DNA from: Lineolata rhizophorae
Lineage: Eukaryota > Ascomycota > Dothideomycetes > Lineolatales > Lineolataceae
Length of the DNA stretch: 64,000 nt
NCBI GenBank assembly: GCA_010093515.1
Contig: MU001685.1
Span: forward strand, 351,851 to 415,850
Direction of reading: 5' to 3'
The position numbers and the translations under genes are program-made. Positions 43,769 to 55,351 of the stretch are shown one piece after another (the first letter of the stretch is position 1; each line of letters starts with the position of its first letter). The notes beneath the pieces are model-generated. The model ran no database searches and was not told the DNA's origin. It saw only the letters and a list, made by a program, of their open reading frames with translations.

Positions 43769-46508
43769 ATGCTCGCCATGACACAGGTCGGCATCAACGG
43801 CATCAACGGCATCAACGGCACCGCCTCATCTGAGCCGTATATGAGCTTCAAAGCGCAGCTCGACGCTTGCCATCAGTCCGATCTACGCCGCGAAGCGCTC
43901 TGTCGGGTCAGTTCGTTCGGCTTTTGCCGCTTCCTGCTTCGGACGTATAACAATACCGGCCTGGCGGCGGTTTCTGCTCTTCACATGTCTGAGCTCGGGT
44001 CCGGCTGTCACTGCACGCATGTACCCGCTATGCTTGCTGGTGCTGGCACCTGGCAAGGCCCTGCCAAGGCAGGCCTGAGCGTGTGAAGGCTCCGCTTGCC
44101 TGGTTTGCTGCTGGATCTAGAGAAGGCACTGTGCGCGCTGCTTGCCCCCTGCTCGCTCCTGCTTGCTGCGGTATCTTTCGCACACACACTCTCTCTCTTG
44201 CCCCCCCCTCTCTCCCTCTGCCGTTCCTCTACTGCTTGCCGCTTGCCTAGCCTAGTTTGGCAATGAAAACCTACGCAAAGAAAATCAAAAGGGCAAAAGC
44301 TAACCGGACGCCTTGGCGGAACACGCCACAGGATCTTTTGCTCCACTACGAAAAACTTGAGTCCGCCTACCACGAAAAATGCACCGATTACGACAACGAG
44401 GTCGAGAGCAGGCGGCGCTGGCAGCAAGAGGCCAACGCCTGCCGGGAGGTGGCTAACTCCGCCCGGTTGTCTATGGTATGCATTGTCATGCATCGATTCA
44501 CAGGACCGTATGTTGTACTAACGGGCAAATAGGAGAGTAATCCGTTTGTTCTAGCCCTTATAGATGGAGATGGTGCTGTCGTAAGTTCTGTCTCCTCCAC
44601 CACTTATGCTATGCCGTCACGCGTTTTCGACGAGCTCGACCCTTCTGGGCTTTTCCAATCTACCGCCGTGCCTTGCTTCGTTTCTTGCTGCCTTACCTGG
44701 ATGTGTGCTTCGCTTCCTACTCGCCTTCGCAGTTGGCTTGCACTGCTTCCCGCCGCCGAATGTCCTATGCACCTTTACCAGCAGATCCGTTCCCAAGCCC
44801 GCTGTGCCAACGTCATGATATCCAGAAATACTAACTTAACGATCCGCTTTCCTCCCGTCTCCACAGTTCACCGACGCCTTGGTCAAAGCCGGCGCCGAAG
44901 GCGGCTCTGACGCCGCCCATAAGCTGAATATGGAGATTAGAAACCATGTACAATCCATCAACGAGGCGGCGGGTTCGCACTGGTCCATAATGGTCAACAT
45001 CTATGCCAACTTAGAAGGTCTTGCCAAGAAGTTAACGGCATGCGGCATTATTAAAGCGCCCGGCGAGCTAAACGCGTTTATCAGGGCCTTCAGCCTCAAT
45101 CAGAGCCTATTCAATTTTATCGACGTAGGAAGCGGTAAGGAGCGCGCCGATCATAAGATTAAGGGTGAGTTACATTCAAGCTATGGTTCTAGGGAGCCTA
45201 CGTCCTTGACCAGCACGCGTTTAAGAGAGTCAATTCGTGATGGTCCACTCCCATTTGTTGAGCTGTGACGAATGACCTTCATCCAGTCAATCCCTAATAT
45301 CCTCAAGCCCCTTTCTACTCCACGCAACTGCCCACAAATAGTCAGGCTAACACCACTCTCCCTCACCCTCCAGAAATGTTCCGTCTATTTGTCCACAACC
45401 AACAATGCAAGCACATAATCTTCGGCGGCTGCCACGACAACGGATACCTACCGAACCTAGACCCGTACAAGCGCACCGAGGCGGCCTCGCGCATCTCGCT
45501 GCTAGAAACGTACCGGGTCCAGCCCGGCTTCGGCGCCCTAAACTTCCGCATCATATCCTTCCCGGACCTGTTCCGGTCGGAGCCGCTGCCCGAGCGCCCG
45601 CCCATGCCCTCGCCCACGCAGCTGTCCTCGCTCCCGACACGCGTCAACTCGCAGCCCGCGCCGTCGTCGTCGTCGCACTCGGGCGTGGGTAGCCCCGCGC
45701 TCGCCCACGGCCGCGCCATGGCGCCCCCCCCTGGCTTCGAGAACGCGGCGCCCGCGGCGAGCGCCGCTTCGTCCTCGGCTTCGACTCCGCCGCCGGGAGC
45801 CGTCAAGACGCCCACCCCGGTGGCCGACGGGCACCCGCACCACCCCCCGACGCCGCACCAGCCGCCGCAGCAGCATCAGCAGCAGTCGTCGCAGCCGGCT
45901 CCGGCCCCGCAGGCGCGCCAGCCGACGACGTGGGCGACGGTGGGCAAGTCGGTGGCGGGGGAGAAGATCATCAGCGTGGCGTCGGCGCCGGCGAAGGCGG
46001 CGGCGCCCCGCAAGGTGATCCTGCTGAACGCGTACGACCAGCGCATCGACGCGCCGCTGGCGAAGCCGGACCGGGCGTCGGTGGAGCGGCTCAACGGGCG
46101 CATCAAGGAGCATGGCAAGGTGTGCAACGAGTACCACCTGACGGGCAAGTGCAGCAACTCGTGGTGCGGGTACGTGCACGGGGAGCGCATGGGGCCCGGC
46201 GAGCAGCTGGCGCTGCGGCACAAGGCGCGCGGCAGGAGCTGCACGGCCGGCAGCGATTGTAGGGCTTTCGACTGCTTCTTCGGGCATTGCTGTCCGAACG
46301 AGGAGTGCTTTTACGAGCAGTGTTATTTTAGGGAGTTGCACAATATGGATAAGGTGAGTGTGCTGCTGCTGCTGAAATGGGGTTTTGGGGGAGAGGAAGA
46401 GGGGTGGGATGCGGCGGGACGGATACATGGCTAATAGGTGTGCAATGATGGCAGACTCCTAAGATGCTCATGTATGAGAACGGCGATATCAAGATTCTGA
46501 ATCCTTGA
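43769..46508 (+). CDS. DUF7923 plus tandem CCCH zinc-finger protein
   Basis: Six exons (43769-43906, 44332-44475, 44533-44580, 44867-45164, 45374-46353, 46455-46508) give 553 residues. A helical/coiled segment (LLLHYEKLESAYHEK, EVESRRRWQQEANACREV) precedes a globular domain starting ESNPFVLALIDGDGAVFTDALV at about 95. I read this as the fungal DUF7923 domain, whose acidic strand end recalls NYN/PIN nucleases. Pro/Ser/Gln-rich linkers follow. Near the C-terminus are three CCCH fingers: CNEYHLTGKCSNSWCGYVH, CTAGSDCRAFDCFFGH and CPNEECFYEQC with a downstream His. The second has Cx5Cx4Cx3H spacing as in Nab2, which binds poly(A). An RNA-binding role is therefore likely; nuclease activity is unproven. 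Both ATG at 43769 and the in-frame ATG three codons later are possible. Intron 1 (425 bases) is CT-rich. Confidence 0.86.
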
Positions 46509-48443
46509 TCGGCCGCCGTTGTGGAACGGGAGGCGAGACGGTGGCGGATGAGCCGGCCGATGCTGTATCATTAAAACGACTTTCGAACGGATCGACTAGG
46601 CAAACGAAGACGGCCTTTGACGCGATTCCCGGTTGGGTGATTGTTTGCCTTGTTGGTTTTTAAAAAGCTTCCTACGAGTGAGGGTCAAACAAATGGGCCC
46701 CCAATAAGAGTGTCGGATGACGAGGTTGGTAGAGTGTGTGGGAACCCGATTAGGTACAGGTTCGGTGCAATCAGACTGAATGTAAATGCCGAGAGGTGGG
46801 CAACGGTAGTTTTGTTTTGGTCCTTCAGTGTGGAGAGAGAGCTTGCTTTTTGTCTTCCGCTTGTTGGTTTGTTGTTTGTTGCTTTTTATGTCGGTTTGCT
46901 TACCCCCATAAACTCCTGCGCTTAGTTTGTCTCTCCCTTTATTTTTATGTCCTCGTTTACTATAAAGGAGACATTGGCGAGGGTTCCCGTCCTCAAGCCA
47001 TGTCTTCGTATTAGGATTATTGTATGTGGAGAAGTGGAAGTGGACTTGGTTTACGAACAGCCTGGTCCAGACGAGGGAGAGTAAATTGTCTGCAGAGTGT
47101 TTTATCAAATTTTTTTTGTTCTTTTGGGGGTTTGCGTCCCGATGGGAGCAGTCCTCCTGTTTTCCTTGGGCTTTTTGCCATGCTCCTCTCCTGTGAGAGC
47201 GTGGTATTGGTGTTTTTGGCAGTGTTGTTTAGTGGGGACATTTTCCTTTGCTAAATTGGTCTTGCTTTGGCTCTGGCTTTAAGCTACTGCTACCGTCTTG
47301 TATTGGGGGATTGAAACAAGCGCTTCTGTCCGCTGGTGCTGTCACGAATTTTAACAAATGCTGGTTGCTGCGCTTATGGTCCTGACCAACGTGTCCAGTG
47401 CATGCTGGAGCGTGATGCTGTGATGGAGAGGCTCGGTAGGAGTAGTGGGAAGGGTGGGCAGTGAAGCAGCTTTGGAAGCATGTATGCACATGCGTGCATC
47501 TGTGGGGCAGCTGCTGTGGGATTTATAACTAGCTAGATACCTACAACCGGAGGTCTCTCCCACGCGCAGCAGCGCTGGCTAGCCTAGCCCATCATGGTAC
47601 GTTCGAGGTAGGTGGGCTGGCACTAGAACGCATAGCCTGGCGACCTAAGGACCCAAGTAGCCGTGGACCCTTTTCAATCTCCTGGGATCAGGCCGTCTCT
47701 TTTTGGGGGGAGCTACGGTGCCGGCCAACGGCGGAGGTAAAAGTCCACGAATGGCACGGCGGGGTCGGCAGGCAAGGGGAGCGGGGCGCGTCTACTTGAC
47801 ACATGTAGCTCTGCATAGCCCGCGGCGGGCTTGATCGGCCTCGTCATCGCTGCCCGCAACTTTGGAAGCCAGCGGCTTCCGGGTACGAACGCGAGAGGAA
47901 TATTTCTCGGCAGAAATGCTCTGTGGACTGTTGGAGAGAATCGTTTGCGCTTTCTGAGCCTCGACGCATCGGGCAGTTCGCTACGTGATGCGCTAGACAC
48001 GCTGCTATGTACGAGGGATATACCTACATGCATGTTTGGCGCTGTAAGGCTGGGCTGCCCGGTTGGCGCGCTGGGGCCGGGATAGCTTTCCACTTCGTTT
48101 CCCGCGCGAGGGAGGGGGGACGCGCAGCAGGGGGGAGCTGTGGCCATTTTTTCCGGCTGGCGGGACAAGTAGGATATATCGGGCACAGGCGAGCCCGAGA
48201 CTTTTGGGGATAAAAAACTTGTTGACTTGCTTGCTGCTTTGCTCCTCCTCGCCCGCTGTGTCTGTTGGAAGGGAAAGAAGACGGTTCTGTTGTTCTAGTA
48301 CTTCGCGCTGCTTTTCAGTCTGTTGGAACTGGCAAATTGAAGAGGGAGCGATAGGATTTTTGAGATACTCTCTTGTCTTAATTCCACGTATCGGCGACTA
48401 AGTTCGAGCGAGCGCATTCGGTGGAAATCGGACGCTGCTCACA
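46509..48443. other. Intergenic, CCCH 3' flank and Gfo/Idh/MocA promoter
   Basis: 1.9 kb. The first 800 bases are T/G-rich and look like a long 3'UTR and downstream sequence; a long minus-strand open frame there (46596-47108) is Lys/Asn/Gln-rich and has no homology signal. The last 400 bases include a TATA-like GATAAAAAAC near 48,210, about 230 bases before the next ATG. Confidence 0.4.
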
Positions 48444-50098
48444 ATGGCTCCGCTCAATGTGTTAATGGTTCGTGGTGCTCCTCCCTCAAAACCCGCGCTG
48501 TTAAAATCGTAGCTAACGGCGACAACAATGCAGGTCGGTACCGGAGAGTACACTACCGGTATGCTGTTTACCGCTCCCCGTCAATTGCCCCCGTGTGTCG
48601 GGCTGGAACTAACCAGGCTCTTCGATCTCCTCTCTAGGCTTTGTCGGTGGCGGCGCGTCCGGGTCCGACAAGAAGGTCGGCGTCGTGGGCCTCACTCTCT
48701 TCGATCTGCGGCGGCGGGGCAAGGTGGGCAATCTGAGCATGGTGGGCACGAGCGGGACCAAGTTTCCAGCTATCCGTAGGACTCATTTCTGTTAAAGCCA
48801 ATTTCTGTTGTTCTCGGGAACGCCTAAAGGGGCTCGAATCGAAGCTCACCTCCTTACCTTCTCCAATCCGCAACTGACCCAATGTCCGCACCAGGTGAGC
48901 ACCTCCAAAAGAACATCACCAACGTATATAATGGCCTCGACGTCTCCTTCACCTCGTACCCCTCGGACGCGACGTCGCGCGACCCCGACGCGTACAAAGC
49001 CGCCATCGACGCCCTCTCGCCTGGCGACGCCATCACCATCTTCACGCCCGACACGACGCACTACCCGATCGCTCTCTACGCGATTCGCAAAGGGATGCAC
49101 GTACTCCTGACCAAGCCAGCCGTGAAGCTGCTCTCGGACCACCAGTCGCTGCTGGAAGAAGCGGCCAAGGCCAAGGTCTTCGTGTACGTGGAGCACCACA
49201 AGCGGTACGACCCGGCCTACGCCGACGCGCGGCACCGCGCGCGCGCCGGCGCCCTCGGCCACTTCAACTACTTCTACTCCTACATGAGCCAGCCGAAGAG
49301 CCAGCTCGAGACGTTCAAGGCCTGGGCCGGCGTCGATTCGGACATCAGCTACTACCTCAACAGCCACCATGTCGACATCTGCGAGAGCATGGTGCCGGAC
49401 TTCAAGCCCGTGCGGGTGATGGCTAGCGGCGCGAAGGGCATCGCGACCGACCTAGGCTGCGTCGAGCAGACCGAGGACACGATCACGTTGCTCGTGGATT
49501 GGGTTAAGAGGGACGATCCGAGCAAGAAGGCGACGGGCGTGTACACGGCGAGCTGGACGGCGCCGCAGAAGGCCGGCGTCCATTCGAATCAGTATTTTCA
49601 CTTCATGGGGAGCAAAGGGGAGGTCAGGGTCAACCAGGCGAAGAGAGGCTACGACGTCACCGAGGATTCGAGCGGGTTGGCGTGGTATAATCCGTAAGTG
49701 GCGCGAAGATCCTGGTACTTTTCGACATCGGCTTCGGGAAAGGGATTCGGGAGAGGTCCGCGAGTTTCAATGAAAGAAGCAGATGCCGGGACACGTAATT
49801 TGCGGGAATCACAAGCTAACACTGCGACGCTAGGTTCTACATGAAGTATGCGCCCGACGAGGAAGGCAACTTCGCCGGTCAGAGCGGCTATGGCTACGTC
49901 TCATTCGAGAAGTTTGTCGACGCCGTCACGGCGCTCAAGGAGGGCAAGGTCACGCTTGAGGAGCTAGATAAGCGACCGCTGCCGACGCTGAGGAACACGA
50001 TTGCTACCGGGGCTATCCTCCACGCGGGACGCGTGTCGTTGGATGAGAGTAGGCCGGTGGAGATTGTCGAGGAAAATGGCGTGTGGTCGCTGAAGTAA
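48444..50098 (+). CDS. Gfo/Idh/MocA family oxidoreductase (D-galacturonate reductase-like)
   Basis: Five exons (48444-48467, 48534-48558, 48638-48775, 48895-49693, 49834-50098) give 416 residues. The first two exons are only 24 and 25 bases and rebuild the dinucleotide-binding start [20 protein letters not shown]. The Rossmann domain continues with [49 protein letters not shown] (the conserved K-P of the family) and [11 protein letters not shown]. The C-terminal alpha/beta domain contains [21 protein letters not shown] and [17 protein letters not shown], with a catalytic-type His. These motifs match a fungal group that includes the Gfo/Idh/MocA-type D-galacturonate reductase of pectin catabolism (GAR2 type). 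The substrate is inferred from that resemblance only. No other galacturonate-pathway gene is adjacent. Confidence 0.9.
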
Positions 50099-50424
50099 AT
50101 GTTGGACTGGAATGAGAATTGAAGGTCGTTTGTTCGTCCGGCCGAATTCAGAGTGGAATGCTTGCAGCGCCGTCTTAGACACCGTCTAGTGATCAAATAA
50201 AAGTTTTACCGCGAGAGTAATTGACTAAGCTACGTCCTTTGCACGTTAGGGCGACCTATTCGACGGTGCAAGAACAGAAAGCAAGGGCTTGAACATGCAT
50301 CACATTGAAACCTGTCTTAGCCCTCCGAGTAATGCAAAACCATACCACGGGAACCTAGTGCGGAAGTCCATCTCCCAGTCCTTCCCTAATTTGATCCTGC
50401 AAAGCAAGCACGGGACCCATCCCC
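50099..50424. other. Intergenic between convergent genes
   Basis: 326 bases holding two 3'UTRs; nothing else is seen. Confidence 0.4.
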
Positions 50425-51689
50425 TCACCGCAACGCTTCCGCCGCCCACTCCGTCTCATCCACCTCCTCCTCATCATCCACCCACTCCTCCCCTCCCTCT
50501 TCCCTTCCCATCCCACCCCCAGGCCAAATATCCTCCTTCCCCCACCCCACCCCTCCTTCCGCCTTCATCCTCTCCCCAATCCTCACCCACCCCTCCCTCA
50601 CCACCTCCGCCCTCACGCTCCTCCTCCCCAACAGCCTGAGCGCCTCCCCGATCGGCACCAGCTCGCTCGTGTACATCATCTCCTCCTCGTTCACGCCCGT
50701 GTCCGCGTGCCGCGGCGGGACGTAGCCCGCCGGCTCGAGCGCGACGCGCGCGGGCAGCGACAAGTCGAGCGGGTACGGCGGCGGCGGGCGGTACGGCTCC
50801 TGGTGGGTCGATGGGAGTCGAGAGGTCGCGGCCGGTGGTGGCTCGGGCGGCGCTGCTGCCGGCGCGGGCGCGTCGGACGAGGCGGGCGAAGAAGCGCGAG
50901 GTGGGCGACGTGCGGAGATCGAGGCTTCGACTTCGGGCGGGAGCGTCTCGGCGATGTACCACCGCAGGAGGTATTGGCAGGAGCGGCCGACGGGCGCGAG
51001 CTGCGTCCAGACCGGCTCGGTGACCCAGATGGAGGGGGAGGCGTTGGGGTTGGGGCGCTCGGGAGAGGGTTGGCGGTGGCGGATGGCGAGGGGGAGGAGG
51101 CGGTTGCGGAAGCCGGACTGAGGGAGAGGGTAGGTGGGTTAGGTGGGTGGAGGATATTTTCTCTCGTGGAGCTTTGGCGGTGGGAAGAAAAGGGGGGGGG
51201 GGGAAGCAGGATGAAGTTATTTTGCAGGGTAAAGCCTAGAGATACAAGGCTACGCTTTGCGACCGGTGCTGGAGACGTAGCACTTTTAGAAGACTCAAAC
51301 AAAACGAACGCCAAAATAACGAGAACTGATTCACTGCTGAACGAATGAGTGTCATGCAATCCTACCTCCTCATAACCTTCTCTTTCCGCCGCCCGTCCAC
51401 TTTCCTCTCCAGCATCCCTCCGTCCTTTCGGCAGGAACCAGTACCCTTCTCCGGTGTGGTAGCAAATAACCACGCGTTTGGACGCGACATGAAAGATGGC
51501 TACCCCGCAGCCTTCAACCACGTGCCGCGAGTCATAGTGGCCGTATATAGGGGCGTACGAAGTCAAACGAGCCGGCAAGGCGGGGTGAACATGTTTCTTG
51601 CTTTCGTCGTTGGCTTTGCCGCTCTTAGTGGGATTCCGAGTATACGTCGTTGACGGTAGCATCTTGGCTAGTGCATTGCGAAATGGCAT
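50425..51689 (-). CDS. Nudix hydrolase-domain protein
   Basis: Two exons (51689-51366, 51117-50425) give 338 residues. The Nudix fold begins near residue 60 (VEGCGVAIFHVASKRVVIC). It holds the Nudix box GRRDAGEESGRAAEREGYEE, which fits GX5EX7REUXEEXGU, with the last part (SGF) on the second exon. The box binds divalent metal and hydrolyses nucleoside-diphosphate-linked substrates. The second exon adds the end of the fold (TEPVWTQLAPVGRSCQYLLRWYIAE), a Pro/Ala/Ser-rich linker, and ELVPIGEALRLLGRRSVRAEVVREGW before an acidic tail. The length and the linker match fungal Nudix proteins of unknown substrate. The 249-base intron splits the Nudix box. Confidence 0.86.
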
Positions 51690-52319
51690 GAGAACTGGTT
51701 GGGAAATGGGGGTTGCTATTGCATCTTATGGGTGGGTTTGTATGTTTTCCATGGCTTACAGGTGCCTTGAATGTAAGACGCACGTGTGTCAGAAGAGGCC
51801 TAAGCGAGTTGGTGGTACATAGCCGCAGAATAAGATCGGGCGGGAATATAAAGTTGCAGCTAATCAATTGGGCCAACGACAAGTAATAGGCCTAATTCAA
51901 AACAACTAGGTATCTAGTGACACACTAGTAACCTAATGAAGGCTTAGGTCTAGTGGCAGCACCCCTTTAAGGTTTCCAAATAAGCCTTGAGTTCTCAATC
52001 GTTCTATAGAAGTATATTGGCTTTTTGTGGGTATATCCTCTTAAGTGCTTCTGACATGCTCTTATATCCCCAAAGTGTCATAGTTGTTCGTTCCGTGCTA
52101 TAGCCGGCCACTCTACCAAACACGGAACATTATTGACAGCGACCATCATATTCTCATTGATTATAATGAATATCCAAAACTATGGGTATTTACGAAAGAA
52201 ACAAGAAGACAACATCAATCACTCGCACATCGCACACCCCTATGGACGCCTAGATGTTCCCCATGGCCCCATGTCATGGATCGTGCTCCCGCCTTGCTGA
52301 GGTGACGTGCCCCCGCCGC
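51690..52319. other. Intergenic, AT-rich
   Basis: 630 bases between the Nudix start and the stop of the membrane-protein gene. More AT-rich than its surroundings. It should hold the Nudix promoter. No gene or repeat was recognised. Confidence 0.4.
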
Positions 52320-53691
52320 TTACGAACTCGTCCTCGCATGCGCCCCTCCGCCGGCCTGAAGCGATGCCGAACGCTGCCTGGCCGCCTCTAGCTCCTCCAG
52401 CTCTTCCTGCCTCCTCCTTAGTCGCTCTTCCTCGTTCTCGATCCTCTGCATGTCCTCCAGCCTGCTCCTCCGCTCGTGTAGCCAACCTTGCTCGGTGTGT
52501 AGCCGCGCCGTTTCCGGGTTCACGGCCGCCATGTAGTGCGGGTGCGGCTGCTGCTGTTGCTGCGGCTGCTGCTGCGCGTACTGATACTGCTGGTCTTGGT
52601 GGCCGTAGGGATACTGATGCTGCTGCGAGGCATTGACGCCGGGAGAGCCATGCCCAGAACTGGGCGAGTTGTTGTCCGACACGGAGAGATGTGGTGGAGG
52701 GCCGGGAGCGTACCATGTAGTGTTGTTACTACCTACGGAAGCGTGGGTGGGAGCCGGCATGTATCCGCCATGATAGTCGTAGTGCGTTGGCGAGCCCGAG
52801 GCCATCGCCATGTTCGGCCCTGCGTTCGGATCGCTTCCGTGGGGGCCGGGGTAGGCCGTGTTGTTTGCGGCGCCGCTTTGATTGAGGACGACGGGTTGGC
52901 GGGCTTGCTTGCGCTTCCTGTGCCGCCAGAAGAGCAGGAAGCCGGCAGCGGCAACGGCGAGGACGCCCACAGGGACCCCAACGCCAATGCCAATTTTAGC
53001 ACCCGTGGATAGACCTGAATTATCTGAAGAATCATCCGAATCGGCATTGATGGTTGAATTTTCACCGGTCTGCAAGGGGATTATCGAGCTCGAGGAAGTG
53101 GAAGGAGTGGGAGATTGACCTGGGCGGAGGGGATCGGTTTCGAGAACAGAGAGGTCGGATGCCTGCCAGCGAACTTGAATGGCGTAAACATTTGAGGTTG
53201 TGTATTGTGCACTGGTGTAGACCGTGAGATCTCCGGTTGTAGAGAAGTCCGGCTCGGGATAGAGTGTTGATGTTACCGTCGTAACGTAAGACTTGCTGCA
53301 TTGAGACGGTTCGAGGCACCCGTAGCCACTGCTGCTACTAAGCATACAAGTTCCGTCCATCAAGGATTGCGAGAGCAACAGATTATTGAACGCACCTTGG
53401 GCAGCAGACAATCGCGCTCTCTCCTGGGAGCAGCGCTGGCCCCATGGGGTACGTATCTGGCGTAGCATCAGGCGTACAAGCGCTCACGTATCCACTTGGA
53501 CATATGCCCGGCGAATAATATCCAAGGCCATCATACCAATAACCCGCCGAAAAGTTAGGTGGTAGACAATCAAAGTCATCGAACGCATCGTCACCGGTGC
53601 ATGAAGCTGCTGGGGCGAACACAGTGGACAAAGGTCCAGCGGGCTCCCATTGGTGGGTCGCCGTTGAGGTGGACGTTGCTATAGCCGCCAT
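52320..53691 (-). CDS. Single-pass membrane protein, wall-sensor-like
   Basis: Two exons (53691-53396, 53337-52320) give 437 residues. The predicted outer part (1 to about 205) is Ser/Thr-rich with paired Cys (SCTGDDAFDDFDCLPP, GICPSGYVSAC, IVCCPSSSSGYGC). A Ser/Thr/Pro stem leads into one hydrophobic segment, IGIGVGVPVGVLAVAAAGFLLFW, at about 207-229. RHRKRKQAR follows as a stop-transfer and cytosolic anchor. The cytosolic tail is Gln/Pro/His-rich (QYAQQQPQQQQQ) and ends in a charged coiled coil (EEERLRRRQEELEELEAARQ). No N-terminal signal peptide is seen, as in many such fungal proteins, so topology rests on the internal segment. Layout resembles Mid2/Wsc-type wall-stress sensors, but no WSC domain is present; function is inferred. 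Confidence 0.78.
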
Positions 53692-55351
53692 TTGTACCAC
53701 AAATGCGTCCTTGTATTTCGCAAGCCGAACAAGGAACTCGAGAACGCGCAGCAGTAGAACGAAGCCGGGCGCCTTAGCCTCTTTTAACAGAACCGGAAGT
53801 CAAAGCTTCCCGTCTCCCGTAGCCTCGTGCCAAGACCTGTTGCTGCAGCGCGGGCACACTCATACGAGGCGAGGGGACCCATGTTCATCCTTCTTCTGTC
53901 GGTTGCGGCGCAGGCTCTTCCTACGAGTGCAAAGATTGATAAGCTAAGGGCATGCGGATCAGACTCAACCGCCCTGTGCCACCCAAGCCGACCGATGCAG
54001 ACGATTCCTAGCGCGCTCGGCTGACTTGCGCGCTCGAGCGGGGTTCTTTCTTCCCGCGAGAGGCAATGTGACAGAGCCTTCTTGCCAAGACACGGGATGC
54101 GCAGAGCCGCTAGATTGCGATAGCGACGAGAAATCCAAAGGGCGCCAGCTCGTTGTGGCGTTGGTTGCACAGCCATGTTTTGCCAAAGCTGTACGAGGGT
54201 GTGGGGGCCGGAGTGATCAACTGAGACGATAACAAGAAATATTTATGTAGAAGTAAAATTGCAAAACTCAAGTTCTAAAAACTCGAAACACAACAAATGA
54301 TAGAACTTGAAGTAAAGACACTTGCCAAAGCTCCCGTCATGAACAGGCAGAGTTGGGTGCAATTCGAACTTCGAACCCAATGGTAGAGGCATCGGGTCCT
54401 TTCAAGAGAACTGTTCATTACCTTTTGAGAAACATTTGACCGTAGCGTCATGATGCGAACAGTGAGACGAGCTAGAAGAACAAAATTGCGCCAGCTGAAA
54501 CACTTAGCCATAGGTCCCTACCAGGACGCAAATTTCGGTCCACGTGAAGCGATTTCGCGGATGGTGCTTCGCCGCGGCGGCGCGGAAAGTGAGGAATGCT
54601 TCGGCACTGCTATGCAGACCATCGTGCTCAGCCTCGCAATCTGCAGGGAGAAAGCCTCGCTTGCCGGGATGACGATCCCTTTCACTAGTCGGACCCGTGC
54701 ATCGTGCGAATCACAGAGCGCGATTTTCGATAGTGGGGTATTTTAAGCAAACCCCGGGCTGATTTGGTTCCCAAGTTGGACAAGTCAGTGGAGTGCCGCG
54801 TCGACTGAGTCGCGAGAGCGAAGCCGGCACGCTGTGCGGCCCAAAAGTCTGGGGCGGCCAAATGCACGTGACTAAATCACGTGGCGTTTTCTGTTTGGGG
54901 TACGTAGTTAATTGGCTAACTTGAAGGCAGATTGTATAAATCAAGCCAAGAGAGTAGGTGATTTGAGGCTGCAATCAATTCGACAAGAGGATGGGAGAGC
55001 AAATGTCTAAATGCTAGTCGTGGTCAAACGTGGAGCCCATGCGAAGCTTCTCGCACGCAGGCAACGGACTCAAGTCCGGTTTCGAGCCTGCATACAGGGT
55101 TTAATTCTCACCAAATAAGATAAGACAAGGAGCCTTTTTGACCATTGCATTGTTGGATATCACGATCAGTATATCACCAACGGCCACGACTCCCGTCGCT
55201 ACAGGACGCTAGGTGATGCTGAAACTGATCTTGGGAATTTGTTTGCCTCTAGAGCCTACGTTCATACCTGCGTGCCGAGCCTCTAGAGCGCTTGCCCCTC
55301 TTCACTAGCCCTTTTCAACACCACCCAATGCGCCCCCAAATGATCGCGCAC
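53692..55351. other. Intergenic with tRNA-like structured sequences
   Basis: 1.66 kb. The first part is the promoter of the membrane-protein gene. Two stretches have nested inverted repeats reminiscent of class II tRNAs: 54341-54416 and 55040-55091. Neither can be folded into a full cloverleaf with a paired acceptor stem, so neither is called as a tRNA gene. Confidence 0.4.
55040..55091 (+). other. Two adjacent hairpins, tRNA-like
   Basis: Hairpin one is TGCGA-AGCTTC-TCGCA (55040-55055). Hairpin two is a two-level stem: GCAGGC pairs with GCCTGC, and inside it CGGAC-TCAA-GTCCG (55057-55091), followed by TTTCGAGCC reminiscent of a T loop/B box. The order resembles the anticodon, variable and T arms of a tRNA-Ser or tRNA-Leu, but the loops do not have tRNA sizes. 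It may be a relic or a chance structure. Confidence 0.2.

Noticed and set aside
42679-43781. Large open frames between the GST and CCCH genes
   Set aside because: Three overlapping frames with Arg/Pro/Ala bias on both strands, no motif, and they cover the divergent promoter.
46596-47108. A 170-residue Lys/Asn/Gln-rich minus-strand frame
   Set aside because: Lies in T/G-rich sequence behind the CCCH gene, probably its 3'UTR; no domain, no intron evidence.
55040-55091. Intact tRNA gene
   Set aside because: Loop sizes are wrong for anticodon and T arms and no acceptor stem pairs around it.
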